A DNA stretch of 64,000 bases from JBCBKP01 sp038521625. GTDB lineage: Bacteria; Planctomycetota; Phycisphaerae; Phycisphaerales; UBA1924. Below are positions 37,821-46,109 of this stretch, piece by piece (positions within the stretch are counted from its first letter, which is position 1; every line of letters begins with the position of its first letter). Under the pieces are notes generated by a model, which had not been told where the DNA came from, did no database searches, and worked only from the letters and a program-made list of their open reading frames with translations. Position numbers and translations under genes: made by a program. Location: positions 72,141 to 136,140 of the forward strand of contig JBCBKP010000005.1 in the NCBI GenBank assembly GCA_038521625.1, read 5' to 3'.

Positions 37821-39122
37821 ATGAGTGCAGCGATCCATCACAGGTCGCCGACCGACGCGCCGCGCGTGGTGATCACCGGGTTCGGCGCGGTGACGTGTCT
37901 GGGCACCGACGCCGGCTCGACGTGGGAGGCGATGCGGGAGGGCCGCAGCGGCGTCTCGCACTACGGCACCGGCCCGTTCGCGCCGATCTCGGACAAGTGG
38001 CCGACGACGATCGCGGGCGAGGTCAAGGACCTCGACCTCTCGTCGATCATGGACTCGCGCGAGGCGAAGCGTCTCGACCGGTACACGCAGTTCGGGATGC
38101 TCGCGGCGCACGAGGCGGTCGGGCAGTCGGGGATCGACTTCTCTAAGGTGGACCCGGTGCGCGCGGGCGTGGTGATCGGCTCGGGCGTCGGCGGCATCGC
38201 GACGATCGAGGAGGGGCACAGCACGCTGCTGAAGAAGGGGCCGACGCGGGTCAGCCCGTTCACGGTGCCGCGGCTGATGGCCAACGCGACGACCGGGAAC
38301 GTGTCGATCCGCTACGGGCTCCGCGGCCCGGCCTCGGCCCATGCGACGGCGTGCGCCAGCTCCGGGCACGCGATCCAGGACGCGATGGGCTACATCCGGC
38401 GGGGGTACTGCGACGTGATGCTCTCGGGCGGCGCCGAGGCGGCGATCACGCCGGTCTGCGTCTCGGCGTTCTCGACGATGAAGGCCCTCTCGACGCGGAA
38501 CGACGACCCGACGCGGGCGAGCCGGCCGTTCGACCAGGACCGCGACGGCTTCGTGCTGGGCGAGGGGGCCGGGATCCTGGTGCTCGAGTCGGAGGCGCAC
38601 GCCCGGGCGCGCGGTGCGACGATCTACGCCGAGCTGCTCGGCGCGGCGAACAGCTCGGACGCGTACCACATCACGGCGCCGCACGAGCAGGGGCTCGGGG
38701 CGGCGAGCTCGATGCGTTGGGCGCTCGAGGACGCGGGGCTGAACACGTCCGACATCGACTACATCAACGCCCACGGGACGTCTACGCCGCTCGGCGACCG
38801 CGCGGAGGCGGAGGCGGTGAAGGGCGTGTTCGGTGACCACGCGCGGCAGTCGGCGGGCGGCAAGCTCCTGATGAGCAGCACGAAGTCGATGCACGGGCAC
38901 GCGCTGGGGGCGTCCGGTGCGGTCGAGATGGTCGCGTGCATCCATGCTGTGCGGGACGGCGTGATCGCGCCGACGATCAACCTGGACTCCCCGGATGACG
39001 GGATCGACGTGGATCTGGTGGCGCACGAGTCGCGCGAGCGGCCGATGAAACGCGTCATGAACAACACGTTCGGCTTCGGCGGGCACAACGTCACCCTGAT
39101 CGTTGGCCGATACGAGGGCTGA
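37821..39122 (+). CDS. fabF: Beta-ketoacyl-ACP synthase II
   Basis: 433 residues, normal thiolase-fold KAS II. The N-terminus RVVITGFGAVTCLGTDAGSTW is typical. The catalytic triad is visible: Cys in ATACASSGHAI, His in NAHGTSTPLGD and His in SMHGHALGASG. The C-terminal NTFGFGGHNVTLIVG with the GFGG loop is intact. It elongates acyl-ACP with malonyl-ACP. The start at 37821 has no strong Shine-Dalgarno; the initial 14 residues (SAAIHHRSPTDAP) are an extension. It is in operon with acpP. Confidence 0.96.
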   Translation: MSAAIHHRSPTDAPRVVITGFGAVTCLGTDAGSTWEAMREGRSGVSHYGTGPFAPISDKWPTTIAGEVKDLDLSSIMDSREAKRLDRYTQFGMLAAHEAVGQSGIDFSKVDPVRAGVVIGSGVGGIATIEEGHSTLLKKGPTRVSPFTVPRLMANATTGNVSIRYGLRGPASAHATACASSGHAIQDAMGYIRRGYCDVMLSGGAEAAITPVCVSAFSTMKALSTRNDDPTRASRPFDQDRDGFVLGEGAGILVLESEAHARARGATIYAELLGAANSSDAYHITAPHEQGLGAASSMRWALEDAGLNTSDIDYINAHGTSTPLGDRAEAEAVKGVFGDHARQSAGGKLLMSSTKSMHGHALGASGAVEMVACIHAVRDGVIAPTINLDSPDDGIDVDLVAHESRERPMKRVMNNTFGFGGHNVTLIVGRYEG

Positions 39123-39183
39123 GGCCGATCGCGGCACGCGTCTTGCGTGACTGTCGGCCGGACCCCCGGGAGCCGACGACGCG

Positions 39184-39465
39184 ATGGATCCGCGCCTGCA
39201 AACCCTGCTTCAGCTCGAGGTGCCGATCGTCGTGCGTCTGGCGGAGCGCCGGATGACCACGGCGGAGGTGATGGCGATGGTGCCCGGGATGCTGATCGAG
39301 CTGACGAAGAGCGCGGACGACGAGCTCGAGCTGCTGATCAATAACAAGATGGTCGGGACGGGCTCGGCGGTGAAGCTGGGCGAGAACTTCGGCGTCCGCG
39401 TCGGGTTCGTCGGCGACGTTCGGGCGCGGCTCGAGGCGCTCGGCGGCGGGTCCGCGGCCGCCTGA
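39184..39465 (+). CDS. Orphan SpoA-domain protein (FliN/FliM C-terminal type)
   Basis: 93 residues consisting almost only of a SpoA (surface presentation of antigens) domain like the C-terminus of the flagellar switch protein FliN: LEVPIVVRLAERRMTTAEV, then VPGMLIELTKSADDELELLI, NNKMVGTGSAVKLGENFGVR. FliN proteins usually have 100-140 residues with an N-terminal linker; that linker is missing here. No other flagellar or type III secretion gene is in the window. It starts 61 bases after fabF and ends 40 bases before the glucoamylase gene. It may be a stand-alone switch component or a repurposed domain. A GGGAG lies about 13 bases before the ATG. Confidence 0.75.
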   Translation: MDPRLQTLLQLEVPIVVRLAERRMTTAEVMAMVPGMLIELTKSADDELELLINNKMVGTGSAVKLGENFGVRVGFVGDVRARLEALGGGSAAA

Positions 39466-39505
39466 ACCCCCGGGCGGCGCCGGCCGCCTCTGCTAGGCTT
39501 CTCCC

Positions 39506-41512
39506 ATGCCCAGAGACATCCCCGTCGGCAACGGCGATCTGCTGATCACCTTCGACCGGCTGTACCAGCTCCGCGATCTCTATTCGCCTCAGGTCGGGCG
39601 GCACAACCACACCATCGGGCACGTCCAGCGGTTCGGGGTTTGGGCGGACGGCGAGTTCGCGTGGATCAGCGACAGCGGGTGGACGCGGCGGCTGGAGTAC
39701 CGGCGCGACACGCTTGTGACGGACGTGGTGCTGCGGCACGAGAAGCTCGGGCTGGAGCTGCGCTGCAGCGACGTGGTCGATTTCCACGAGCCGGTGTACC
39801 TGCGGGCGACGCGGGTGATCGACCTGCTGGGGACGCGGCGTGAGGTGCGGCTGTTCTTCCACCACGACCTGTCGATCAACGGGTCGGCGGTGGGCGACAC
39901 GGCGAACTACGACCCGCAGACCGCGTCGGTGGTGCTCTACAAGGACGACAGCTATTTCTTGGTCAACGGCTGCGACCCGCACAAGTGCGGCGTCGACCAC
40001 TGGGCGATCGGCACGAAGCGGCTCGGGGGCGCCGAGGGGACGTGGCGTGACGCCGAGGACGGGGAGCTGGGGCGGAACGCGATCAGCCAGGGCTCGGTGG
40101 ACGCGACGGTCGGGTTCAACCTGGAGCTGCCGCCGTTCGGCGATTCGACGGTGACGAGCTGGATCGCGTGCGGCCACAGCTACGAGGAGGTCCGCGGGCT
40201 GAACGACCGGGTCTGGGAGATGGGCCCGGACAGGATGCTGAGCCGGACGGAGGCGTACTGGCGGCTCTGGGTGCGCAAGGAGGGGTTCGACACTTCGTCG
40301 CTGCCGGAGCGAGTGGCGGACCAGTTCGCGCGGAGCCAGCTGCTGGTGCGGACGCAGATCGACAACGGCGGCGCGATCATCGCGGCGAACGACTCGGACA
40401 TCCAGCAGTTCGGCGGCGACCACTACAGCTACTGCTGGATGCGAGACGGGGCGCTGGTGGCCGAGGCGTTGATCGAGACCGGCCAGAGCGAGCTGAGCCG
40501 CAACTTCTTCCGCTTCGCGGAGCGGTGCATCGAGGACGCCGGGTATTTCTTGCACAAGTACACGCCGGCGGGCCACCTGGCGAGCAGCTGGCACCCGTGG
40601 ACGCTGGAGGGCCAGCAGGTGCTGCCGATCCAGCAGGACGAGACGGCGCTGGTGACGTGGGCGCTGCGGCGTCATTTCGAGACGTTCCGGGACGTCGAGT
40701 TCATCAAGCCGCTGTACGAGCGGCTGGTGGTGAAGCCGGCGGAGTGGATGCTGTCGTACCGGGACGCCTCGGGGCTGCCGAAGCAGAGCTGGGACCTCTG
40801 GGAGGAGCGTCGCGGCGTGCACACGTTCACGTGCGCCTCGACGATCGGCGCGTTGCTGGCGGCGGCCGACTTCGCGGAGGACTTCGGCGAGCGTGACCGG
40901 GCGGCGCGGTACCGGCAGGGCGCCGAGCGGATGAAGTCGGCGGTGCGTCAGATCCTGTGGTCGCCCTCGGAGGGGCGGTTCGCGCGGATGGCGATCCCCG
41001 GGAAGGGCGGCGGCTACGAGCTGGACATGACGGCCGATTCGGCGAACTACGCGCTGTTCGCGATCGCGAACTTCGACCCGCGGGACCCGGCGATCGTGTC
41101 GGAGATGACGCACCTGCGCGAGCGGCTCTCGTGCAAGACGCCGGTCGGCGGCTGCGCACGGTACGAGCACGACTACTACCACCAGGTCGAGAAGAAGGAC
41201 ATCGAGAGCGTCCCGGGCAACCCGTGGATCATCTGCACGCTCTGGCACGCGCTGTACGCGATCGATCGGGCGGTGACCATCGACGAGCTCGATGAGGCGG
41301 TTCCGATCATGGAGTGGGCGTGCGACCGGGCGCACGAGAGCGGCGTGCTCGCGGAGCAGTACGATCCGCACACCGGCGAGCCGCTGAGCGTGAGCCCGCT
41401 GACGTGGAGCCACGCGACGTTCGCGGTGGTGTGCGCCCGCTACATCAAGAAGCGGGCGGCGCTGCTGAGCGGCGGGCGGCGGGAGCCGGCGCTGGCGGGC
41501 ACGACGGCCTGA
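39506..41512 (+). CDS. Glycoside hydrolase family 15 (glucoamylase-like)
   Basis: 668 residues. The N-terminal beta-sandwich (about 1-260) is the usual GH15 super-sandwich domain. The (alpha/alpha)6 catalytic barrel (about 270-660) has HYSYCWMRDGALVAEAL, the general acid in SWDLWEERRG (Glu433) and the general base in ESGVLAEQYDPHTGEP (Glu617), followed by SPLTWSHATF. No signal peptide is present, so it acts in the cytoplasm, probably on glycogen, maltodextrins or a trehalose-type glucoside. The start is the ATG at 39506. It is convergent with purM, with a single base between the stop codons. Confidence 0.93.
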   Translation: MPRDIPVGNGDLLITFDRLYQLRDLYSPQVGRHNHTIGHVQRFGVWADGEFAWISDSGWTRRLEYRRDTLVTDVVLRHEKLGLELRCSDVVDFHEPVYLRATRVIDLLGTRREVRLFFHHDLSINGSAVGDTANYDPQTASVVLYKDDSYFLVNGCDPHKCGVDHWAIGTKRLGGAEGTWRDAEDGELGRNAISQGSVDATVGFNLELPPFGDSTVTSWIACGHSYEEVRGLNDRVWEMGPDRMLSRTEAYWRLWVRKEGFDTSSLPERVADQFARSQLLVRTQIDNGGAIIAANDSDIQQFGGDHYSYCWMRDGALVAEALIETGQSELSRNFFRFAERCIEDAGYFLHKYTPAGHLASSWHPWTLEGQQVLPIQQDETALVTWALRRHFETFRDVEFIKPLYERLVVKPAEWMLSYRDASGLPKQSWDLWEERRGVHTFTCASTIGALLAAADFAEDFGERDRAARYRQGAERMKSAVRQILWSPSEGRFARMAIPGKGGGYELDMTADSANYALFAIANFDPRDPAIVSEMTHLRERLSCKTPVGGCARYEHDYYHQVEKKDIESVPGNPWIICTLWHALYAIDRAVTIDELDEAVPIMEWACDRAHESGVLAEQYDPHTGEPLSVSPLTWSHATFAVVCARYIKKRAALLSGGRREPALAGTTA

Positions 41513-41513
41513 C

Positions 41514-42605
41514 TCAGCCGCGCTCTCCGCGGTAGCGGACGCGGCCGCGGCCCTTGACGATCTTGCCGATGCGGTGGACGCGCTCGCCGGTCTTGGAGAG
41601 CCGGCGTTCGATGGAGCCGGCGAAGCTCGGGCGGACGATCAGGCAGTAGCCGATGCCCATGTTGAAGACGCGGCGCATCTCGGCCTCCTCGACCGAGCCG
41701 TGTTGCTGCAGGAACCGGAAGACCGCGGGCGTCTCCCATGAGTTGGGATCGACGACGGCGTCCACGCGGTCGTGCAGCGCGCGGTCGAGGTTGCCCGCGA
41801 GCCCGCCGCCGGTGATGTGGGCCATTCCGCTGACGACCTTCTTGACGCGGTAGGCGCGGAGCAGTCGGACGATCGGGTCGGCGTAGATGCGTGTCGGGGT
41901 GAGGAGCACCTCGCCCAGCGAGCGTTCGGGGTCGAGCTCCTCGTAGACGCGGTCGAGCGCGAGCCCGGCCTCGCGGACGATCGCGCGGACGAGCGTGAAG
42001 CCGTTGCTGTGGACACCGTCGGACTCGAGCCCGAGGACGACGTCGCCCGCCTCGACGCGGGTCGGGTCGGTGGCGCGGCGGAGCTCGACGACGCCGAGGG
42101 AGAAGCCGGCGAGGTCGATGTCGCCCTCAGCGTAGAGGTCGGACATCTCGGCGGTCTCGCCGCCGAGCAGCGCGCAGCCGGCCTGGCGGCATCCCTCGCT
42201 GATCCCCTCGGCGACCTGGAGCAGGACGTCGTGGTCGACGCGGTGGCAGGCGATGTAGTCGAGGAAGAGCAGGGGCTCGGCGCCCTCGACGATCAGGTCG
42301 TTGACGTTCATGGCGACGAGATCGACGCCGACGGTGGAGAAGTCGCCGGTCTCGATCGCGAGCTTGATCTTGGTGCCGACGCCGTCGCAGCAGGCGGCGA
42401 GGACGGGGTCGCGGTAGTTGTGCCGGAAGAGCTCCTCGTTGTAGTCGAGGCGGAAGAGGCCGGCGAAGCCGCCCGGGCGGTCGAGGACGCGCGGGCCGTG
42501 GGTGCGTCGGAGGAGCGATCCGAGGGCGTGGACGAAGCGGTCGCCGGCGTCGATCGAGACGCCTGCCGCCTCGTAGGTCATGGGTTTGCGCTCTCGGGTC
42601 GCCAT
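41514..42605 (-). CDS. purM: Phosphoribosylformylglycinamidine cyclo-ligase
   Basis: 363 residues. PurM closes the imidazole ring of AIR in purine synthesis. Family motifs: YEAAGVSIDAGDRFV at the N-terminus, AACCDGVGTKIKLA (the DGVGTK ATP-binding motif), AMNVNDLIVEGAEPLLFLDY, GCALLGGETAEM, and SDGVHSNGFTLVR. The C-terminal domain has HITGGGLAGNL and FNMGIGYCLIV. The start at 42605 gives the same short leader before the YEAAG block as E. coli PurM; an internal ATG at 42581 is the alternative. Neither has a good Shine-Dalgarno. It is divergent from metK. Confidence 0.95.
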   Translation of the reverse strand: MATRERKPMTYEAAGVSIDAGDRFVHALGSLLRRTHGPRVLDRPGGFAGLFRLDYNEELFRHNYRDPVLAACCDGVGTKIKLAIETGDFSTVGVDLVAMNVNDLIVEGAEPLLFLDYIACHRVDHDVLLQVAEGISEGCRQAGCALLGGETAEMSDLYAEGDIDLAGFSLGVVELRRATDPTRVEAGDVVLGLESDGVHSNGFTLVRAIVREAGLALDRVYEELDPERSLGEVLLTPTRIYADPIVRLLRAYRVKKVVSGMAHITGGGLAGNLDRALHDRVDAVVDPNSWETPAVFRFLQQHGSVEEAEMRRVFNMGIGYCLIVRPSFAGSIERRLSKTGERVHRIGKIVKGRGRVRYRGERG

Positions 42606-42744
42606 CGGGGCGGACAGCATACGCGACGCGGGTTCGGAAGTCGGCCGGGGCGGAGCAGGGTCCGGGGGATGTCTATGCTCTTCCTTCGCGGTCGGCGGAG
42701 GGGCCGGCCCGAGCGAACGCCCCGAGACCGACGAAAGGGACGCC

Positions 42745-43905
42745 TTGGCGAGCCAGCTCTTCACCTCCGAATCCGTTTCGATGGGACACCCGGACAAGGT
42801 CTGCGATCAGATCTCCGACGCGGTGCTCGACGCCCTGCTGGCCGACGACCCGATGTCCCGGGTCGCGGTGGAAACGATGGTCGCGACGGGGCTGGTCGTG
42901 CTGGCGGGCGAGGTGACGACCAAGACGTACGTCGACCTGCAGGAGCTCGTCCGGGGCGTGATCCGCGACATCGGCTACACAGACGCCGATATGCGGTTCG
43001 ACGCGGAGAGCTGCGCCGTGCTCGTCGCTCTGAACAAGCAGTCGCCGGACATCGCGATGGGCGTGGACAGCGAGGGCGCGGGCGACCAGGGGATGATGTT
43101 CGGCTTCGCCTGCCGCGAGACCGACAATCTGATGCCGCTGCCGATCCAGCTGAGCCACGAGCTCGTCTCGCAGCACGCGCACGTGCGGACGGAGCGCAAG
43201 ATCCCCGGCCTCCGCCCGGACGCGAAGAGCCAGGTCACGATCGAGTACGACGGCAGCCGGCCGGCGGCCGTGGACACCGTGGTGCTCTCGACGCAGCACG
43301 ATTCCTCCTGGAGCAGCAGGCAGGACGAGCTCCGCGACGAGGTGATCGAGCACATCATCAAGCCGGTGCTGGGCGATCTGTGGAACCCCGGCATTACGGT
43401 GCACGTGAACCCGACGGGCAAGTTCGAGATCGGCGGGCCGCACGGCGACGCCGGCCTGACGGGCCGGAAGATCATCGTCGACACGTACGGCGGGCGTGGG
43501 CGCCACGGCGGCGGCGCGTTCAGCGGCAAGGACGCGACGAAGGTCGACCGCTCGGCCGCCTACATGGCCCGCTACATCGCGAAGAACATCGTCGCGGCGG
43601 AGCTGGCGGACCAGGCGGAGATCCAGCTCAGCTACGCGATCGGCGTCGCCGAGCCGACCAGCGTGCACGTCGATACGTTCGGGACGGCTCGGGCCGACGA
43701 GGCGAAGATCGCCCGCGCTGTGCGGGAGGTCTTCGAGCTGACGCCGCGGGGGATCATCGAGACCCTGAAGCTCCGCAGCCCGATCTTCCGCCCCACCGCC
43801 CGGCACGGGCACTTCGGACGCGACCCGTACACCGAGGGCGGGCACGAGTTCTTCACGTGGGAGAAGACCGACAAGGCGGCGGCCCTCAAGTCGGCGGCCG
43901 GCTGA
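42745..43905 (+). CDS. metK: S-adenosylmethionine synthetase
   Basis: 386 residues, standard MetK length. The N-terminal hallmark is SQLFTSESVSMGHPDKVCDQ split around GHPDK. GEVTTKTYVD, the GAGDQGMMFGFA hexapeptide region and the P-loop-like GGGAFSGKDATKVDRSAAY are intact. It makes S-adenosylmethionine from methionine and ATP. I chose TTG at 42745, preceded by AAAGGGA at 5 bases, because it gives the family N-terminus exactly. The next ATG (42781) would remove the SESVS block. The 3' end overlaps the convergent nadD gene by 20 bases. Confidence 0.96.
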   Translation: MASQLFTSESVSMGHPDKVCDQISDAVLDALLADDPMSRVAVETMVATGLVVLAGEVTTKTYVDLQELVRGVIRDIGYTDADMRFDAESCAVLVALNKQSPDIAMGVDSEGAGDQGMMFGFACRETDNLMPLPIQLSHELVSQHAHVRTERKIPGLRPDAKSQVTIEYDGSRPAAVDTVVLSTQHDSSWSSRQDELRDEVIEHIIKPVLGDLWNPGITVHVNPTGKFEIGGPHGDAGLTGRKIIVDTYGGRGRHGGGAFSGKDATKVDRSAAYMARYIAKNIVAAELADQAEIQLSYAIGVAEPTSVHVDTFGTARADEAKIARAVREVFELTPRGIIETLKLRSPIFRPTARHGHFGRDPYTEGGHEFFTWEKTDKAAALKSAAG

Positions 43906-44569
43906 CCGGCGGGACGAGCCCGTACAGGGCGTGTCGCCGCGCGTAGTCCTCAACGGCCGCCGGGACGAGGCCCGGCGCGCCTCCGCGGACATCCGTCGAG
44001 CTCCCCGGCACGGTCGGGAGGTCGTCGCGGAACGCGTCGGCGAGGCGATCTGATTCGTCCTGGCTCCAGAAGCCGGCGTCGCGGAGTCGCGACCGGAGCG
44101 CGTCTCGGTCGGAGATCGGCTCGCGCGGGGCGATGACCGGCTCGGCGAGCGCGAGGATCTCCCGGGCGTCCTTCCAGCGGTGCAGCGCCGCGGCCTGGTC
44201 CGCCCCGATCAAGAAGGCGAGGCTGTCGCGGGTGATCTCCGCGGCTCGTCGAAGCGTCTCGATCCAGTAGCTGGGCGCGTCCGCCGCTCGGTCGAGCTCG
44301 TCGGTCCAGACGGCGGTGTCGGCGTAGCCCGCCCAGGCGAGGCGGACCATCGCGAGCCGGTCGGCGTCGGAGGCGACCGGGCCGTCCGGTTTGTGTGGAG
44401 ACCTCGCGGCCGGGACGATCACGAGCGTGCCCGTCGGGCGGGCCCGGGCGAGGGCGAGTCGGGAGAGTCGGACGTGGGCGAGGTGTGGCGGGTCGAAGCT
44501 GCCGCCGAAGAGCAGGCACGGTGCTCCGGTTCGCGCGGGCCAGGGAGTGATCGGCGTCTGGTCGCTCAT
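43886..44569 (-). CDS. nadD: Nicotinate-nucleotide adenylyltransferase
   Basis: 227 residues. NadD joins nicotinate mononucleotide and ATP to form deamido-NAD. The nucleotidyltransferase motif is LFGGSFDPPHLAHVRLS (GxFDPxHxxH), with RSPHKPDGP after it. SLAFLIGADQAAALHRWKD is the family's IxGxDxxxxLxxWxR-type block. The C-terminal SSTDVR motif (usual ISSTxIR) and EDYARRHALYG end are present. The ATG at 44569 is used. The last 20 bases lie inside the 3' end of metK on the other strand. Confidence 0.93.
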   Translation of the reverse strand: MSDQTPITPWPARTGAPCLLFGGSFDPPHLAHVRLSRLALARARPTGTLVIVPAARSPHKPDGPVASDADRLAMVRLAWAGYADTAVWTDELDRAADAPSYWIETLRRAAEITRDSLAFLIGADQAAALHRWKDAREILALAEPVIAPREPISDRDALRSRLRDAGFWSQDESDRLADAFRDDLPTVPGSSTDVRGGAPGLVPAAVEDYARRHALYGLVPPVSRPPT

Positions 44570-44623
44570 GTGACGGGGGATTGTTGTCGCGGCGTCGCGG
44601 CGAACGCCGAAAGCCCGCCGAGG

Positions 44624-44652
44624 GTGGAGATCGGCGCGGACCGATCTAGAAT
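44624..44652 (+). promoter_or_regulatory. Candidate promoter of tRNA-Glu
   Basis: TAGAAT (44647-44652) is a good -10 box 10 bases before the tRNA 5' end. The hexamer 17 bases upstream (GTGGAG) is a poor -35, so this rests mainly on the -10 and position. Confidence 0.3.
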
Positions 44653-44661
44653 CCGATCCGA

Positions 44662-44736
44662 GGCCCCATCGTCTAGTCAGGTCCAGGACATCAGGTTTTC
44701 ATCCTGAGAACGGGGGTTCGAATCCCCCTGGGGTCA
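44662..44736 (+). tRNA. tRNA-Glu (anticodon TTC)
   Basis: A 75-base cloverleaf without encoded CCA. Acceptor stem GGCCCCA pairs with TGGGGTC (one G-T pair) and A is the discriminator. The D arm contains the TAGTCAGGTCC region. The anticodon arm is TCAGG-TTTTCAT-CCTGA with anticodon TTC. The T arm is GGGGG-TTCGAAT-CCCCC. The 5' CATCGTCTAG resembles bacterial tRNA-Glu. The aldo/keto reductase GTG starts only 21 bases after its 3' end. Confidence 0.95.
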
Positions 44737-44757
44737 TTTCGAGTCGAGGAGCGCGGC

Positions 44758-45780
44758 GTGCAGACGAGAGAACTCGGGCGGTCGGGGATCGAGGCCTCGG
44801 TCGTCGGGCTGGGCACCTGGGTGACCGGCGGCTGGATGTGGGGCGGCTCGGAGGAGTCGGACGGCATCGCGGCGATCCGGGCGGCGCTCGACTCGGGCAT
44901 CACGCTGATCGACACGGCACCGATCTACGGCTTCGGGCGCTCGGAGGAGATCCTCGGCAGGGCGATCGAGGGGCGTCGCGACGAGGTCGTGCTCGCGACC
45001 AAGTGCGGGATGACCTGGCAGGACGAGCGTTCGAGCCAGGGCCTGCGGGGCGGCGACAAGTTCTTCGACACAGACGACGAGCACCCGGGCGAGGGGGACC
45101 GCGAGGTGTTCAAGCACCTGCGTCCGGACTCGGTGCGTGACGAGCTCGAGCGCAGCCTCGCGCGGCTCCGCACCGATCGCATCGATCTCTACCAGACGCA
45201 CTGGCAGGAGTCGACGACGGCGATCGAGGACACGATGGCGTGCCTGCTCGAGCTGAAGGCCGCCGGGAAGGTCCGGGCGATCGGGTGCTCGAACGTGACC
45301 GACGACGAGCTACGGGCGTACGACGCGGCGGGCCGGGCCGACGTCGATCAGGACAAGTACTCGATGCTGGACCGGGGTCCGGACGAGACTCGCCTGGGGC
45401 TGTGCCGGGAGCTGGGCGTCTCGTTCCTGGCGTATTCGCCGCTGGCGCTCGGCCTACTCACGGGGAAGGTGAAGCCGGACGCGACGTTCCCCTCGGGCGA
45501 TCTGCGCTCGAGGCGGGAGCGGTTCTCGGCCGAGAACCTGACCCGTGTGCAGTCGATGCTCGACGAGCTGCGACCGATCGCCGAGCGGCTGGGGCTGACG
45601 CTCGCGCAGCTGGCGATCGCGTGGACCGTCTCGAGGCCGGGGCTGACGCACGCGCTCGTCGGGGCGCGCACGCCGGACCAGGCGAGAGCGAACGCGCGGG
45701 CGGGCGAGCGGCTTCTCGATGAGGGCGAGGCCGCGGAGATCACGGCGATCGTCGATCGCCACCGCGACGGCATCGTCTGA
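44758..45780 (+). CDS. Aldo/keto reductase
   Basis: 340 residues, a (beta/alpha)8 AKR of the family close to YghZ/YajO and general stress protein 69. The catalytic tetrad is visible: Asp in LIDTAPIYGFG with the Tyr, Lys in LATKCGM, and His in YQTHWQE. GCSNVTDDEL and VGARTPDQARANARA are the cofactor (NADPH) parts. The substrate is unknown. The GTG at 44758 has GAGGAG 7 bases upstream; this ribosome site lies between the tRNA end and the start, so the gene is probably cotranscribed with tRNA-Glu. It is convergent with infA. Confidence 0.92.
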   Translation: MQTRELGRSGIEASVVGLGTWVTGGWMWGGSEESDGIAAIRAALDSGITLIDTAPIYGFGRSEEILGRAIEGRRDEVVLATKCGMTWQDERSSQGLRGGDKFFDTDDEHPGEGDREVFKHLRPDSVRDELERSLARLRTDRIDLYQTHWQESTTAIEDTMACLLELKAAGKVRAIGCSNVTDDELRAYDAAGRADVDQDKYSMLDRGPDETRLGLCRELGVSFLAYSPLALGLLTGKVKPDATFPSGDLRSRRERFSAENLTRVQSMLDELRPIAERLGLTLAQLAIAWTVSRPGLTHALVGARTPDQARANARAGERLLDEGEAAEITAIVDRHRDGIV

Positions 45781-45807
45781 CGGAAGGGCGAGCCCCGGAG
45801 GGCGCGG

Positions 45808-46029
45808 TCAGCGTCCGCGGTACGTGATGCGGCCCTTGGTCAGGTCGTAGGGGTTCATCTCGACGGTGACCATGTCGCCGGGCAGGATCCGGATGTAGTG
45901 CTTTCGCATCTTGCCGGAGACGTAGGCGATGATGGACTGTTCGTTGGGGAGTTGGACACGGAACATCGCGTTGGGCAGGGCCTCGAGGACCTTTGCTTCG
46001 AGGGTGAATTTCTCGTCCTGCTTTGCCAT
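45808..46029 (-). CDS. infA: Translation initiation factor IF-1
   Basis: 73 residues, a single OB fold. Family blocks are visible: LEAKVLEALPNAMFRVQLPN, AYVSGKMRKHYIRILPGD, and VEMNPYDLTKGRITYRGR. It binds the A site of the 30S subunit during initiation. The usual neighbours (rpmJ, secY, map) are not here; it stands alone, divergent from the sensor kinase gene with 80 bases between. Confidence 0.96.
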   Translation of the reverse strand: MAKQDEKFTLEAKVLEALPNAMFRVQLPNEQSIIAYVSGKMRKHYIRILPGDMVTVEMNPYDLTKGRITYRGR

Positions 46030-46109
46030 GCGGTTCGTGTGCTCCCTGGGCGATTCTGTCCGGCTGCCGGCGGGGTGACGATCCCCGCGGGCCGGTCATG
46101 GTAGGCTCA

